Positions 17,001-26,570 of a DNA stretch of 64,000 nt are shown piece after piece (the stretch's first letter is position 1; each line of letters opens with the position of its first letter). The DNA is from Pectinatus sp. (lineage in GTDB: Bacteria > Bacillota > Negativicutes > Selenomonadales > Selenomonadaceae). The notes below the pieces were generated by a model. The model was not told the DNA's origin. It ran no database searches and saw nothing but the letters and a program-made list of their open reading frames with translations. Where the stretch lies: the NCBI GenBank assembly GCA_020025135.1, contig JAHHSQ010000001.1:64179-128178 (forward strand), written 5' to 3'. Both the position numbers and the translations under genes were made by a program.

Positions 17001-18609
17001 TTTTTTGAAAGAAGAAATTACAAAATTTGGAGATTTATCATTAAGTAAAAAAGTATGTGACGCTTTGCGTGATATGGGGTTTGAAGAACCATCCCCTATT
17101 CAGAGCAAAACGATTCCCCTTGTTTTAGAAGGACATGACGTATTAGGGCAAGCTCAAACAGGTACAGGTAAAACGGCTGCTTTTGGAATTCCGACTATTG
17201 AAAAAGTAGACCCTAATAATCGTTTTATTCAGGCTTTAGTAATCACGCCGACACGTGAATTAGCTATTCAAGTGGCAGAAGAACTAAATAAAATCGGCAA
17301 GTATAAACATATTAAAACATTGCCGGTATATGGCGGTCAGATGATAGAAAGACAGATTCGCACCTTGCGATATGGTATTAAGGTGGTAGTTGGTACGCCA
17401 GGTAGATTATTAGACCACATCAATCGTGGTACTATAAAGTTAGACCACATTAAAATGCTCGTCTTAGATGAAGCTGATGAAATGTTAGATATGGGCTTTA
17501 TTGAAGATATCGAAGAAATTATGTCCCATATTGACAAAAATAATCGGCAAACTCTTTTATTCTCTGCTACCATGCCGGCGCCAATTGAAAAATTGACTCA
17601 AAATTACATGAATGCACCGAAAAAGGTGCTCATCAATAAGGAACATCTCACTGTTCCTCTCATCGACCAAATTTATTACGAAACAAAGGATAAATTTGCG
17701 GGCTTGTGTCGTATTTTAGACGTGGAAGGTGATGGCAAATTCATCATTTTCTGTCGTACCAAAAAGGGTGTTGACGATTTGATTGCTGCCTTAGAGGCGA
17801 GAGGTTATATGGCTTGCGGTTTGCATGGCGATATGAATCAGGCTCAGCGTCAGCGCGTCATGAAGCAGTATCGCGATGGACAATTGGATATCTTGGCCGC
17901 TACTGATGTAGCAGCACGTGGCATCGACATTGAGGATATAACCCATGTCGTTAACTATGATATTCCTCAAGACCATGAATCTTATGTACATCGTATTGGT
18001 CGTACGGGTAGAGCCGGTAAGAGCGGTATAGCTATTACTTTTATTGAACCGCGCGAATACAGACAATTACGTAGTATTGAAAGAATGATAAAACATCGTA
18101 TCGTGCGCGGCCAGTTACCTACCTATGCTGATGTTTTAGAATTGCAAAAAGAATCTATCAAAGAAAAATTATTGGCTATTTTGGAAAAGAATAATTACAG
18201 TGATTACCACATGATAATTTCTGATTTGTTGGATGATAATAAATATGAGCCTGTTGATGTAGCGGCCGCAGCGATAAAATTGGCTTTAGAAGGGTCTCGT
18301 AAGGATAATAAAAAGAACGATAAGTTAGAAGAACAGTTTAAAAATAGTGGTGGAGCGCCAGGAATGGTGCGTTTATTTATTAATATCGGTCGCAATAAAA
18401 ATATTAAACCAGATGATATCGTGCGTTTTATCGCTACAGAAGCAGATATCCCAGGTAATATTATCGGTTCTATCGATATATTCGACCGTTTTACCTTTGT
18501 GGAAGTTCCTTATAATGTGGCAGAAAGAGTTATTTCGGTCATGGATAAGGGGCGCATTCGCGGTTATCGTATTAATGTCGAACCAGCCAGAGGTAAAAAT
18601 AATCGTTAA
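16981..18609 (+). CDS. DEAD-box RNA helicase with DbpA-type RNA-binding domain
   Basis: A 542-residue CsdA/DeaD-like helicase: Q motif region FEEPSPIQ, Walker A AQTGTGKT (about residue 58), VLDEADEMLDMGF (about 160), SATMP, and HRIGRTGRAG. The C-terminus (about 460-540) is a DbpA/CsdA-like RNA-binding domain, suggesting ribosome assembly or mRNA remodelling. The exact start is uncertain: ATG 16981 overlaps the previous gene and lacks a clear ribosome site. Confidence 0.92.
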   Translation: MKWKVDDFLKEEITKFGDLSLSKKVCDALRDMGFEEPSPIQSKTIPLVLEGHDVLGQAQTGTGKTAAFGIPTIEKVDPNNRFIQALVITPTRELAIQVAEELNKIGKYKHIKTLPVYGGQMIERQIRTLRYGIKVVVGTPGRLLDHINRGTIKLDHIKMLVLDEADEMLDMGFIEDIEEIMSHIDKNNRQTLLFSATMPAPIEKLTQNYMNAPKKVLINKEHLTVPLIDQIYYETKDKFAGLCRILDVEGDGKFIIFCRTKKGVDDLIAALEARGYMACGLHGDMNQAQRQRVMKQYRDGQLDILAATDVAARGIDIEDITHVVNYDIPQDHESYVHRIGRTGRAGKSGIAITFIEPREYRQLRSIERMIKHRIVRGQLPTYADVLELQKESIKEKLLAILEKNNYSDYHMIISDLLDDNKYEPVDVAAAAIKLALEGSRKDNKKNDKLEEQFKNSGGAPGMVRLFINIGRNKNIKPDDIVRFIATEADIPGNIIGSIDIFDRFTFVEVPYNVAERVISVMDKGRIRGYRINVEPARGKNNR

Positions 18610-18661
18610 TTGACTTGCTTGTTAAATTGTCAGAAGTATTGAATTGATTAGATTAGGTATA

Positions 18662-18700
18662 AAAAAGCTCCTTAACATTTTTTCTGTTAAGGAGCTTTTT
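18662..18700. terminator. Bidirectional terminator between helicase and glmM
   Basis: A 16-bp stem (AAAAAGCTCCTTAACA and its complement) with A and T tracts on either side; it can end both convergent transcripts. Confidence 0.9.
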
Positions 18701-18708
18701 CCATGTCA

Positions 18709-20067
18709 TTAGTTCAATTTTTCATTTTCTATTTTAATGATGTTAGCGATATTTTCGCAGATGGTGCGAAGGATGGTTTGGTCGGAGGCCTCGCCCATGA
18801 CGCGAATTAATGGCTCAGTACCTGACGGCCTTACTAAAATACGACCCTCTTTACCGAGTTTATTGGTGGCAGCTTTGATTGCATTTTGAATAGCTGGATT
18901 GGTTTGCCAGAAAGTTTTGTTTTTTACTTTAACATTGATTAGTAGTTGCGGATAAGTTTGCATATTGTCTAAAAGAGAGGAAGCAGGTAATTTTTCACTT
19001 TTGAGATAAGCAAGCACCTGCAGAGCGGTTATTAAGCCGTCTCCTGTGGTGGCAAAGTCGCTAAAAATGACATGGCCAGATTGTTCTCCGCCGAGATTGT
19101 AGTTGTTTTTTAACATATTTTCCAAGACGTAACGGTCACCGACGGCAGTAACTTCGACATTACAGCCATTTTCAGTGAGGGCCTTATGAAAACCTAAGTT
19201 GGCCATAACAGTCGAAACTACGGTGTTATTATGGAGTTGACCATTTTTTTTCATATAGAGCGCACAGGCGAGGATGATATGGTCACCGTCTAAGACACGT
19301 CCTTTTTCGTCTACGCATAGGCACCGGTCAGCATCTCCATCGTGAGCGATGCCGATATCGGCGTGTCGGTAGAGAACTTCCTTTTGCAAGTTCTGGAGGT
19401 GTGTAGAACCACAATCATGATTGATATTAATGCCATCTGGGTTGTCATTGATGACGATAATTTCTGCGCCTAGTTCATGTAAAACTGTTGGCATGGCTTG
19501 GTAAGCCGACCCATTGGCACAATCGAGGACGATTTTCAAGCCATTTAAGCGCGTGTGACAGGTGGAAATGACATAGTCAATGTAATTGCGCAACAAGTCA
19601 GGACGACGAGATATGGTACCTATTTTTTTCCCTTCAGCTCGATACAATTTTTTACCAGCGGTTATGTCAGAGATGATTTCCGTCAGTTCATCTTCCACTT
19701 TATCAGGTAATTTATAGCCGTTTCCACCAAAAAATTTGATGCCGTTATCGTAATATGGATTATGGGATGCGGAAATGACAATACCCGCTGTAGCATGAAA
19801 TTTTTTGGATAAATAGGCAATGGCAGGTGTAGGAATGACACCTGTTAAAACAACATTTCCGCCCGCAGAACAAATTCCAGCAGCTAATGCTGATTCAAAC
19901 ATGGGGCCGGACAGGCGAGTATCTCTGCCGATAATAATTTTGCATCCCTCAGCTTTATCTTTGCCAAAGTAAAGAGCGGTAGCACGGCCAATTTTATAAG
20001 CTAATTCAGGTAGTAATGCGATGTTTGATTCGCCACGCACACCGTCAGTACCAAATAATCTTGTCAT
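18709..20067 (-). CDS. glmM: Phosphoglucosamine mutase GlmM
   Basis: Converts glucosamine-6-phosphate to glucosamine-1-phosphate for UDP-GlcNAc. 452 residues beginning MTRLFGTDGVRG, with the phosphoserine loop ISASHNPYYDNGIKFFGG (about residue 100), the metal loop DGDADRC and the C-terminal phosphate loop RPSGTEPLIRVMGE. Last gene of the minus-strand block cdaA-cdaR-flavoprotein-glmM; in many Firmicutes GlmM binds and inhibits CdaA. Confidence 0.96.
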   Translation of the reverse strand: MTRLFGTDGVRGESNIALLPELAYKIGRATALYFGKDKAEGCKIIIGRDTRLSGPMFESALAAGICSAGGNVVLTGVIPTPAIAYLSKKFHATAGIVISASHNPYYDNGIKFFGGNGYKLPDKVEDELTEIISDITAGKKLYRAEGKKIGTISRRPDLLRNYIDYVISTCHTRLNGLKIVLDCANGSAYQAMPTVLHELGAEIIVINDNPDGININHDCGSTHLQNLQKEVLYRHADIGIAHDGDADRCLCVDEKGRVLDGDHIILACALYMKKNGQLHNNTVVSTVMANLGFHKALTENGCNVEVTAVGDRYVLENMLKNNYNLGGEQSGHVIFSDFATTGDGLITALQVLAYLKSEKLPASSLLDNMQTYPQLLINVKVKNKTFWQTNPAIQNAIKAATNKLGKEGRILVRPSGTEPLIRVMGEASDQTILRTICENIANIIKIENEKLN

Positions 20068-20082
20068 AAAAACACCTCTATT

Positions 20083-21675
20083 TTATTTTTCTAATTTTTT
20101 CGTTATATAGGATAAAGCTGCATTTACTCCATCTATGGCAGCACTCATGATACCACCAGCATAGCCAGCTCCTTCGCCGATAGGATAGAGGTTATCTACA
20201 TTAACAGAATGCATCTTTTTTTTATCTCTAAGAAGTCGGCAAGGTGAAGAGGAGCGCATTTCTACACCAGTTAGTAAAGCGCGTGGATGAGAGAACCCAG
20301 GGATTTTATTGTCGAAATACTGTAATCCTGCAGCTAAAGATTGTACTACTTTATCAGGAAGGCAGTTTCTTAAATCGGCAGGTTGTACGCCGGGTAGGTA
20401 AGTAGGTTCTGTTAGGAAAGAATCACAATTTATTTGTCCCTGTAAAAAATCCCCCACGCTTTGGACTGGTGCAAAATAATTGCTTCCGCCAACGCGAAAA
20501 GCGACTTCTTCATAGTGCCTTTGCCAAGCGATGCCATCGAGAGGAGAGAAGCCAAAATCTTGAGGACCAACTGGTACAATCAAAGCACTGTTGGCAATGC
20601 CAGAATTGCGCAAGTAGTTGCTCATTCCATTGGTCGTGATACGCCCCTCTTCAGAAGCAGCTGCAACTACTTGTCCACCTGGGCACATACAGAAAGAATA
20701 ACAAGAAAGGCCTTTTTCTTTGTCATGGAAAGTGACAGCGTAATCTGCAACAGGCAGACTAGGACTGTTAAAATCATCGCCATATTGGGCTTTGTCAATT
20801 AATGCTTGGGGATGCTCGATTCTCACTCCGACAGCAAATGGCTTGGCTTCCATGGCTACGCCACGTTTGTAGAGCATTTCAAATGTGTCCCGAGCGCTGT
20901 GTCCGATGCCTAAGAAGAGGACTGGCGTAGGGAGTTGTTCGCCATTTTCAGCATAAAGCTTTTGGAGATGTTTATTTTCTATTTCTATATCTTTTAAGCG
21001 AGTAGAAAAATGAATTTCTCCACCGAAGGAGATAATTTTCTCACGCAGATTTTTTATTACTTTTTTGAGGATATCTGTGCCGATGTGTGGTTTATGGAGG
21101 TAGAGAATTTCCTCTGGCGCGCCAGCGTCGACGAAATCTTGCAAAACAGCACCGATTTTAGAATCGTTTATGCGAGTGGTCAATTTTCCATCCGAAAAAG
21201 TACCAGCACCACCTTCACCAAATTGCACATTCGATTTGGTATCTAAGTGACCTTGGCGCCAGAAGGAAGCGATGGCTTGAGCTCGTTTATCTACATCGTA
21301 ACCGCGTTCCAGGATAATCGGTTTTAAGCCAGCTCGACATAAAGTCAAGGCACAGAAAATTCCTGCTGGTCCAAAGCCTACGACAATGGGACGTTCTGTT
21401 AAAGAGAGTTGGGGAACGGTGAAGCATTTGGGAGGTTTAGCTAGGGAAAATTTTTTACTTATTTTAGCAGGAATGAGGGCTTGTTTTTTTATATCTATAT
21501 CTAAAGTGTAAACTTTATAAATAGGAGCATTTTTATAACGTCGGGCATCTATGGCTAAGCGGCGAATATACACTTTATCTATATTAGAAAGAGGGCATTT
21601 TAATTTTTGAGCGACCAATTCTGCGAGTGGTGCTTTCTCGTTAAACGGCACCTTTAGATTGGTTATGCGGAGCAA
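20083..21675 (-). CDS. FAD-dependent dehydrogenase (COG2509 type)
   Basis: A 530-residue flavoprotein of unknown substrate. An N-terminal domain with RRLAIDARRYKNAPIYKVY precedes the FAD-binding region (VVGFGPAGIFCALTLCRAG, about residue 97), then GEGGAGTFSDGKLTTR, and a C-terminal GEGAGYAGGIMSAAIDG that closes the FAD site. This layout is that of the uncharacterised COG2509 family. It lies between cdaR and glmM, with about 15 bases on each side, so it is probably co-transcribed with the c-di-AMP genes. Confidence 0.88.
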   Translation of the reverse strand: MLRITNLKVPFNEKAPLAELVAQKLKCPLSNIDKVYIRRLAIDARRYKNAPIYKVYTLDIDIKKQALIPAKISKKFSLAKPPKCFTVPQLSLTERPIVVGFGPAGIFCALTLCRAGLKPIILERGYDVDKRAQAIASFWRQGHLDTKSNVQFGEGGAGTFSDGKLTTRINDSKIGAVLQDFVDAGAPEEILYLHKPHIGTDILKKVIKNLREKIISFGGEIHFSTRLKDIEIENKHLQKLYAENGEQLPTPVLFLGIGHSARDTFEMLYKRGVAMEAKPFAVGVRIEHPQALIDKAQYGDDFNSPSLPVADYAVTFHDKEKGLSCYSFCMCPGGQVVAAASEEGRITTNGMSNYLRNSGIANSALIVPVGPQDFGFSPLDGIAWQRHYEEVAFRVGGSNYFAPVQSVGDFLQGQINCDSFLTEPTYLPGVQPADLRNCLPDKVVQSLAAGLQYFDNKIPGFSHPRALLTGVEMRSSSPCRLLRDKKKMHSVNVDNLYPIGEGAGYAGGIMSAAIDGVNAALSYITKKLEK

Positions 21676-21692
21676 ATTATCACCTCAATAAT

Positions 21693-22601
21693 TTATTTTT
21701 TCTTACGCGAAATAGTGACTGTTTTATTGTTAGATGTAATGCCAGTTGGCAAATCCAGCTTTACGGTCACATCGCCTTTTTGTAAGGCATTTAATGGAAT
21801 TCGGTCGGTGTTAATGAAATTGATGGTGCTAATGATTTTGGGATTGCCAGTTATTTCTATTTGGCTAGGTAAGATAGAAAAATCATCTATTGATAGGCCT
21901 TCAGGTAAATCAGAAGAGAAAGTTGGTCTTATAGAAACAGTTTTTTTATTGAGACCGCGAGCAAAATAAATGCTGGCATTGACGGTATTTTTGGGGAGGT
22001 TAACACCATCTACCTCAACACCATTTTTGTTTACGGCGCGCAACGGAACTATAACCGAGAAATCCTCCGTGTTACCGTCTAAGCCGATATATCCGACGAC
22101 ATGATTGACGGTATTTATTTGGGGTCGCGGTCCTTCAATATCAATATGACTGAATGATTGTTTTATATTGGTAACTACTAAATCATTTGCCGGTTTACCT
22201 GAAAGAATTAAATCCACTGGGACGGTTTTAGTGATAATTTTATTGATGGAAAAATGTACTGTTTCTGGAGAGTAGGACACTAAATCAAAGCCAGTTGGTA
22301 ATTTAACAGTTACTGGTAAATCATGAGTTCCTTCTGTGATATTTTTCAAATTTACAGTGGCTTTAATATTGGAGCTATCTAAGTTGGCAAATAGAGAACG
22401 CGGCGCGCGAATTTTGATATTAATAGTATCGGTGTTGTGCAAAATTTGATAATTGTTAGGAGCATTAACGATGCTGATATGCACTGATTCATTAGTTGTA
22501 TAGGCAGGGTCTTCTTCATTCATGACATATAGCCAAAGGCCGAGAGCGAGAAAAAGAGAAATGCATTTGATTATAAAATTTTGTTTTAAAAATTTAATCA
22601 T
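21693..22601 (-). CDS. cdaR: YbbR-domain protein CdaR
   Basis: A 302-residue membrane-anchored protein: one N-terminal membrane segment (about residues 7-25, ending LWLYVMNEEDP) and a run of YbbR repeats on the outside. CdaR regulates the diadenylate cyclase CdaA, whose gene overlaps its start by 8 bases. The repeats show as recurring VPV and GPRP-type strands. Confidence 0.92.
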   Translation of the reverse strand: MIKFLKQNFIIKCISLFLALGLWLYVMNEEDPAYTTNESVHISIVNAPNNYQILHNTDTINIKIRAPRSLFANLDSSNIKATVNLKNITEGTHDLPVTVKLPTGFDLVSYSPETVHFSINKIITKTVPVDLILSGKPANDLVVTNIKQSFSHIDIEGPRPQINTVNHVVGYIGLDGNTEDFSVIVPLRAVNKNGVEVDGVNLPKNTVNASIYFARGLNKKTVSIRPTFSSDLPEGLSIDDFSILPSQIEITGNPKIISTINFINTDRIPLNALQKGDVTVKLDLPTGITSNNKTVTISRKKK

Positions 22602-23421
22602 TTTTATGACCTCGCCAACTTCTTAATAAGTTCTTAAAAGCAGAAGGCTTCTGGGCGAAAAGTGGAATGAGGTACTGAGATAGTTGTTCTGAATCTAGGT
22701 GACGAAAAATTTGTCCGTGCTCTGCCACTGAGATGGTACCAGTTTCTTCGCTGACAACGACAATTGTTGCATCACATTGCTCAGATAAACCGATAGCAGC
22801 GCGGTGGCGCGTTCCAAACTCAGTGCTGAGTGTTCTATCATCTGTAAGCGGTAACAAGCAGGCAGAAGCGATGATGCGATTTTTCCTGATGATTGTCGCT
22901 CCATCGTGTAGTGGCGTGTTGGGAATGAAGATATTCATTAGTAGTTCAGTAGAAATAAGTGCATCGATAGAAATGCCGTTAGACGATATATCATTCAATC
23001 CCATATCGTGCTCGATGACGATTAAAGCGCCAATTTTTTTTTGGGACATTCGCACGACAGCAGAAGTAATAGCACCAACAATAGAGCGTGCTTCTTGAAT
23101 ATTTAAGAGGGCATTACGCGTGAATAATTTTCCCTCGCCGATGTGTTCTAGTGCCCGACGCAATTCTGGTTGAAAGACGATTGGCAAGGCGACAAATAAC
23201 AAGGTTAGTACCTTTTGTAGCAACCAATAGATGACGTGTAATCCTAGCCAATCGCTGACCATCGTAACGATGAGTAGGATGATGATACCTTTAACTAAAG
23301 TTAGAGCACGAGTATTGTAGAGCATTTCATAGATTTTGTATAATACTACTGCAACAATGAGAATTTCTATTATATCTAATATTCCAATGGTTGATAATAA
23401 TCCCCTGATTTGTAATAACAT
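22594..23421 (-). CDS. cdaA: Diadenylate cyclase CdaA
   Basis: Makes c-di-AMP from two ATP. From the ATG at 23421 (TAGAGG upstream at good spacing) it has 275 residues: three membrane segments and a DisA-N domain with LHDGATIIRKNRI and GTRHRAAIGLSE, the nucleotide-binding motifs. An in-frame start at 23526 would add 35 residues unlike the family. The order cdaA-cdaR-glmM is conserved in Firmicutes. Confidence 0.94.
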   Translation of the reverse strand: MLLQIRGLLSTIGILDIIEILIVAVVLYKIYEMLYNTRALTLVKGIIILLIVTMVSDWLGLHVIYWLLQKVLTLLFVALPIVFQPELRRALEHIGEGKLFTRNALLNIQEARSIVGAITSAVVRMSQKKIGALIVIEHDMGLNDISSNGISIDALISTELLMNIFIPNTPLHDGATIIRKNRIIASACLLPLTDDRTLSTEFGTRHRAAIGLSEQCDATIVVVSEETGTISVAEHGQIFRHLDSEQLSQYLIPLFAQKPSAFKNLLRSWRGHKND

Positions 23422-23971
23422 AGCAACCTCTACATTTTCCAAAGCTTTTTCTCCAAACTTATCCGATTTATAAAACGATAAGAATATAGCAGATGCTTTT
23501 TTGTTAGAAATTTTGATTAAATTCATTCAAACACAAGTCAACATTCATTTTAATACAATATTACGCTAGGTTCAATCTTTCTGATAAAAAATATAGTTTA
23601 ACAGATGTCATATCGACAAATTAAAATTAATTTTTATGCTTAATTTCTTATAAATATTGCAATAACAAATGCAACTTAATTAGTTAGTGGTTATTGTGTA
23701 TAAGAAGATAGTATTTGATAAAAGAAAATATATCTTGCTTTTGATTGTAAAGTTGTGATGGTTAGAAAAGGTGGGTAAAAGAGCTATAAAGAATAATTGC
23801 TAGTAAAAGTAGACTATTGTTTCTACAATGTGATATATAGCTTAATTCCGTGAAATTGCAGATAATGAATTAAATTTGCCAACTTTTTGTTGACAGTGTC
23901 CAAAAAAATTGCCAAAATTAAAGGGTATGGATAAATATTAAATTTTTTATAGAAAAGAAGAGGTTATTTTA
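23422..23971. other. Divergent intergenic region cdaA/ppi
   Basis: About 550 AT-rich bases between the divergent cdaA and cyclophilin genes. It must hold both promoters; only the rightward one has a recognisable -35. I see no structured RNA or gene. Confidence 0.6.
23890..23918 (+). promoter_or_regulatory. Candidate promoter of the cyclophilin gene
   Basis: TTGACA (23890-23895), a 17-base spacer and CAAAAT (23913-23918), about 55 bases before the start codon. The -35 is perfect and the -10 is 4 of 6. Confidence 0.45.
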
Positions 23972-24448
23972 GTGGAAAATAAGAAAAAGATTGCCTGTTT
24001 TTATACAAATATGGGAAATTTTGAAATTGAATTATTTACTGATAAAGCACCTAAAACCACACAAAATTTTATAGATTTATCACAAAAAGGATTTTACGAT
24101 GGACTTATCTTTCATCGTATCATAGATAATTTTATGATTCAGGGCGGAGACCCAACCGGCACAGGCATGGGGGGCCCAGGTTACCATATTGATGATGAAT
24201 TTCATCCGGAATTGAAACACAGTGGGCCTGGTATATTGTCTATGGCTAATGCCGGTCCTAATACTGGAGGTTCTCAATTATTTATTACTTTAGTAGAAAC
24301 TCCCTGGCTAGACGGTCATCATGCTGTTTTTGGTAAAGTCATAAAAAATATGGACGTTGTAAGTAAAATCGGTTCAGTGGAGACAAATTATATGGATAAA
24401 CCACTAGAAGATGTTGTTATTGAAAGAATAGAAATTCAAGAAAGATAG
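23972..24448 (+). CDS. Cyclophilin-type peptidyl-prolyl isomerase
   Basis: A 158-residue cytoplasmic cyclophilin with no signal peptide: [19 protein letters not shown], then [20 protein letters not shown] and the binding residues [11 protein letters not shown]. It catalyses cis-trans isomerisation at proline. GTG start behind AAGAGG at suitable spacing; apparently a single-gene transcript. Confidence 0.93.
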   Translation: MENKKKIACFYTNMGNFEIELFTDKAPKTTQNFIDLSQKGFYDGLIFHRIIDNFMIQGGDPTGTGMGGPGYHIDDEFHPELKHSGPGILSMANAGPNTGGSQLFITLVETPWLDGHHAVFGKVIKNMDVVSKIGSVETNYMDKPLEDVVIERIEIQER

Positions 24449-24787
24449 ATAAGAGTTTATGCTATTTGGATTTTTTTCGATATAAGTATTTGAAAGGTGT
24501 TGTTTGAAAAGGTAGTTAGCTTGTCAATTTAGCTATCATTTAGAGCGGATCGTTTTCAGCGTTTTTTGGCGCTGAAAAATAGTGTGTCGAAATTGCCGTG
24601 TAGTTAAGTCTTTTTTTTAAAGTAAAACTGTTTATGAACCGATAGCAAAATAAGTAGATGAAAAATGTAGTAAATAATTGCTTATACCTAGGCACAGGCG
24701 ATGAGTGGGGGATTATTTGCAAAACACACCTTTGTCTGTGCTTTTATAGTGAAGCACTGTTTTAATTAAAACAAGAAGGGGTGTAAT
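24449..24787 (+). other. Intergenic region ppi/fabK-like with hairpin
   Basis: Nearly 340 bases without a supported gene. It contains a 9-bp hairpin with TTTTCAGCG (24553-24561) and CGCTGAAAA (24570-24578); a T tract after it is missing on the plus strand. Nothing else recognisable. Confidence 0.5.
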
Positions 24788-25753
24788 ATGTCTAGATTAA
24801 TAACGGATATTTTGCAGATAAAGTATCCCATTTTACAAGGCGGGATGGCTTGGATATCGGAAGCGGAATTGGCGGCGGCCGTTTCCAATGCTGGTGGTGC
24901 GGGTATCATTTCGGCGGCAGCTAGAAGTCCTGAGTACGTACGCGCAGAGATAAAAAAAGCGAGAAAGCTGACAAATCAACCATTCGGTGTCAATATCATG
25001 TTGAAATCTAATGATATTGAGCATATTATAGAGGTAGTGTGTGAGGAAAAACCAGCTTTTGTTACGTTGGGAGCAGGTAATCCCCTACCATACTTTTCCG
25101 ATTTACATTCTGCAGGAGTAAAAGTTATTCCCGTCATTCCCAATGTGCGTCTAGCCGTTAAAGTTTTTGAGCGTGGTGCGGATGCCGTTGTAGCTGAGGG
25201 TATGGAAAGTGGTGGACATATTGGTCAAGAGACTACGATGTCTCTTTTAGAGCAAGTCATCCCAGCAGTACCTGATAAAGCAGTCTTGGGAGCTGGTGGC
25301 ATTGCAGATGGTCGGGCAGTAGCAGCAACATTACTAATGGGGGCAGCTGGTGTACAGTTAGGAACGAGATTTCTCTTAGCTGAGGAATGCCATGTGCATG
25401 AAAATATGAAACAGAAGTTGTTAGCCGCTCAAGATACGGATAGTATTGTCACTGGCCTTACCTTGGGGTCTAGCGTGCGTGGACTAAAGAATAAATTTTC
25501 TACGCATTTTTGGGAAGCAGAATGTGCTCACTCATTGTCAAAAGAAGAATTACTTCGTTTGGCAGTGGGAACAAATAGACTGGCCGCAGTAGATGGTGAC
25601 GTGGAGAATGGCATGGTTTTAGCTGGACAGACCTTGTGCCCACTAAACCGAATAATGCCCACAAAAGACATTATTGAAGAATTGATGCAGGAAACCGTTG
25701 ACGTTTTGCAAAAAGCCACTGATATATTAACATCATTGCACCACAATGAATAA
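24788..25753 (+). CDS. FabK-type enoyl-ACP reductase II / nitronate monooxygenase family
   Basis: A 321-residue FMN-dependent TIM-barrel enzyme: ILQGGMAWISEAELAAAVSNAG at the start, AEGMESGGHIG and AAGVQLGTRFLLAEEC later. FabK reduces enoyl-ACP in fatty acid synthesis; closely related nitronate monooxygenases share these motifs. No other fab gene is beside it, so FabK is favoured by sequence feel only. AAGAAGGGGTGTAAT precedes the ATG. Confidence 0.85.
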   Translation: MSRLITDILQIKYPILQGGMAWISEAELAAAVSNAGGAGIISAAARSPEYVRAEIKKARKLTNQPFGVNIMLKSNDIEHIIEVVCEEKPAFVTLGAGNPLPYFSDLHSAGVKVIPVIPNVRLAVKVFERGADAVVAEGMESGGHIGQETTMSLLEQVIPAVPDKAVLGAGGIADGRAVAATLLMGAAGVQLGTRFLLAEECHVHENMKQKLLAAQDTDSIVTGLTLGSSVRGLKNKFSTHFWEAECAHSLSKEELLRLAVGTNRLAAVDGDVENGMVLAGQTLCPLNRIMPTKDIIEELMQETVDVLQKATDILTSLHHNE

Positions 25754-25775
25754 CATCAGGGAGGAATAGATTGTT

Positions 25776-26567
25776 GTGGAAAAATCTACGATTATAGGCC
25801 TAGTAGTAGGCATGGTATCATTGACGTTAGGGTATGTTTCTAAAGGAGCGAATCCAGCTATTTTGCTCAGCCCGGAAGCATTTTTCATTATCTTGGGCGG
25901 TACAGCATCGTGCCTATTTACTGGTTTTACTTTTAAACAGATGCGTAACTTTCCGAAGTTGATTAAAAAATGTTTTAAATTGCAACAAGATACACCAAAG
26001 GCAAAATTATTGGAATTATTTATTGGCTTGGCTCAGATTGCTCGCCGCGAAGGTATTTTGGCCTTGGAAAATAAAGTCGGTGAAATTGATGACCCGTTTT
26101 TCCGCTCTGGATTGAGTATGATTATTGACGGTATGGACCCTCAGTTTGTCAGCGATGTTTTAGAAGCGGAATTACAGGTTATGGAACAGCGCCATACAGA
26201 ATTGGCTTCTATTTTTATTCAGGCCGGAACATATGCTCCAACGCTGGGGGTTATGGGGGCTGTTATCGGTCTTATCGCCGCCTTGGGAAACTTGTCTGAT
26301 ATCAATAAATTAGGGGAAGCTATTTCCTCTGCATTCGTTGCAACTTTGATGGGGATTTTTACTGGCTATGTTTTGTGGTTCCCCATTGCTAACAAGTTGA
26401 AAATTCTTTCTCAAATGGAAATTGCTGAAAAAAGAATGATTATTGAAGGTATTTTGTCGCTGCAGGCTGGCGATGCCCCAACGGCTATCGAGGCGAAATT
26501 AATGATATTTATACCACAGTCTGAAAGAGATAAAATTAAAACATCAGGGGAAAAAGCAGGTGAATAA
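25776..26567 (+). CDS. motA: Flagellar motor stator protein MotA
   Basis: A 263-residue inner-membrane stator subunit with four membrane segments, LGGTASCLFTGF, the cytoplasmic loop rich in charged residues (LIGLAQIARREGILALE) and the C-terminal pair with GAVIGLIAALGNL. With MotB it forms the ion channel that drives flagellar rotation. GTG start behind AGGGAGGA; motB follows after 3 bases. Confidence 0.93.
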   Translation: MEKSTIIGLVVGMVSLTLGYVSKGANPAILLSPEAFFIILGGTASCLFTGFTFKQMRNFPKLIKKCFKLQQDTPKAKLLELFIGLAQIARREGILALENKVGEIDDPFFRSGLSMIIDGMDPQFVSDVLEAELQVMEQRHTELASIFIQAGTYAPTLGVMGAVIGLIAALGNLSDINKLGEAISSAFVATLMGIFTGYVLWFPIANKLKILSQMEIAEKRMIIEGILSLQAGDAPTAIEAKLMIFIPQSERDKIKTSGEKAGE

Positions 26568-26570
26568 TTT

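Noticed and set aside
20083-23526. Plus-strand frames opposite the cda block
   Set aside because: Shadows of strongly supported minus-strand genes.
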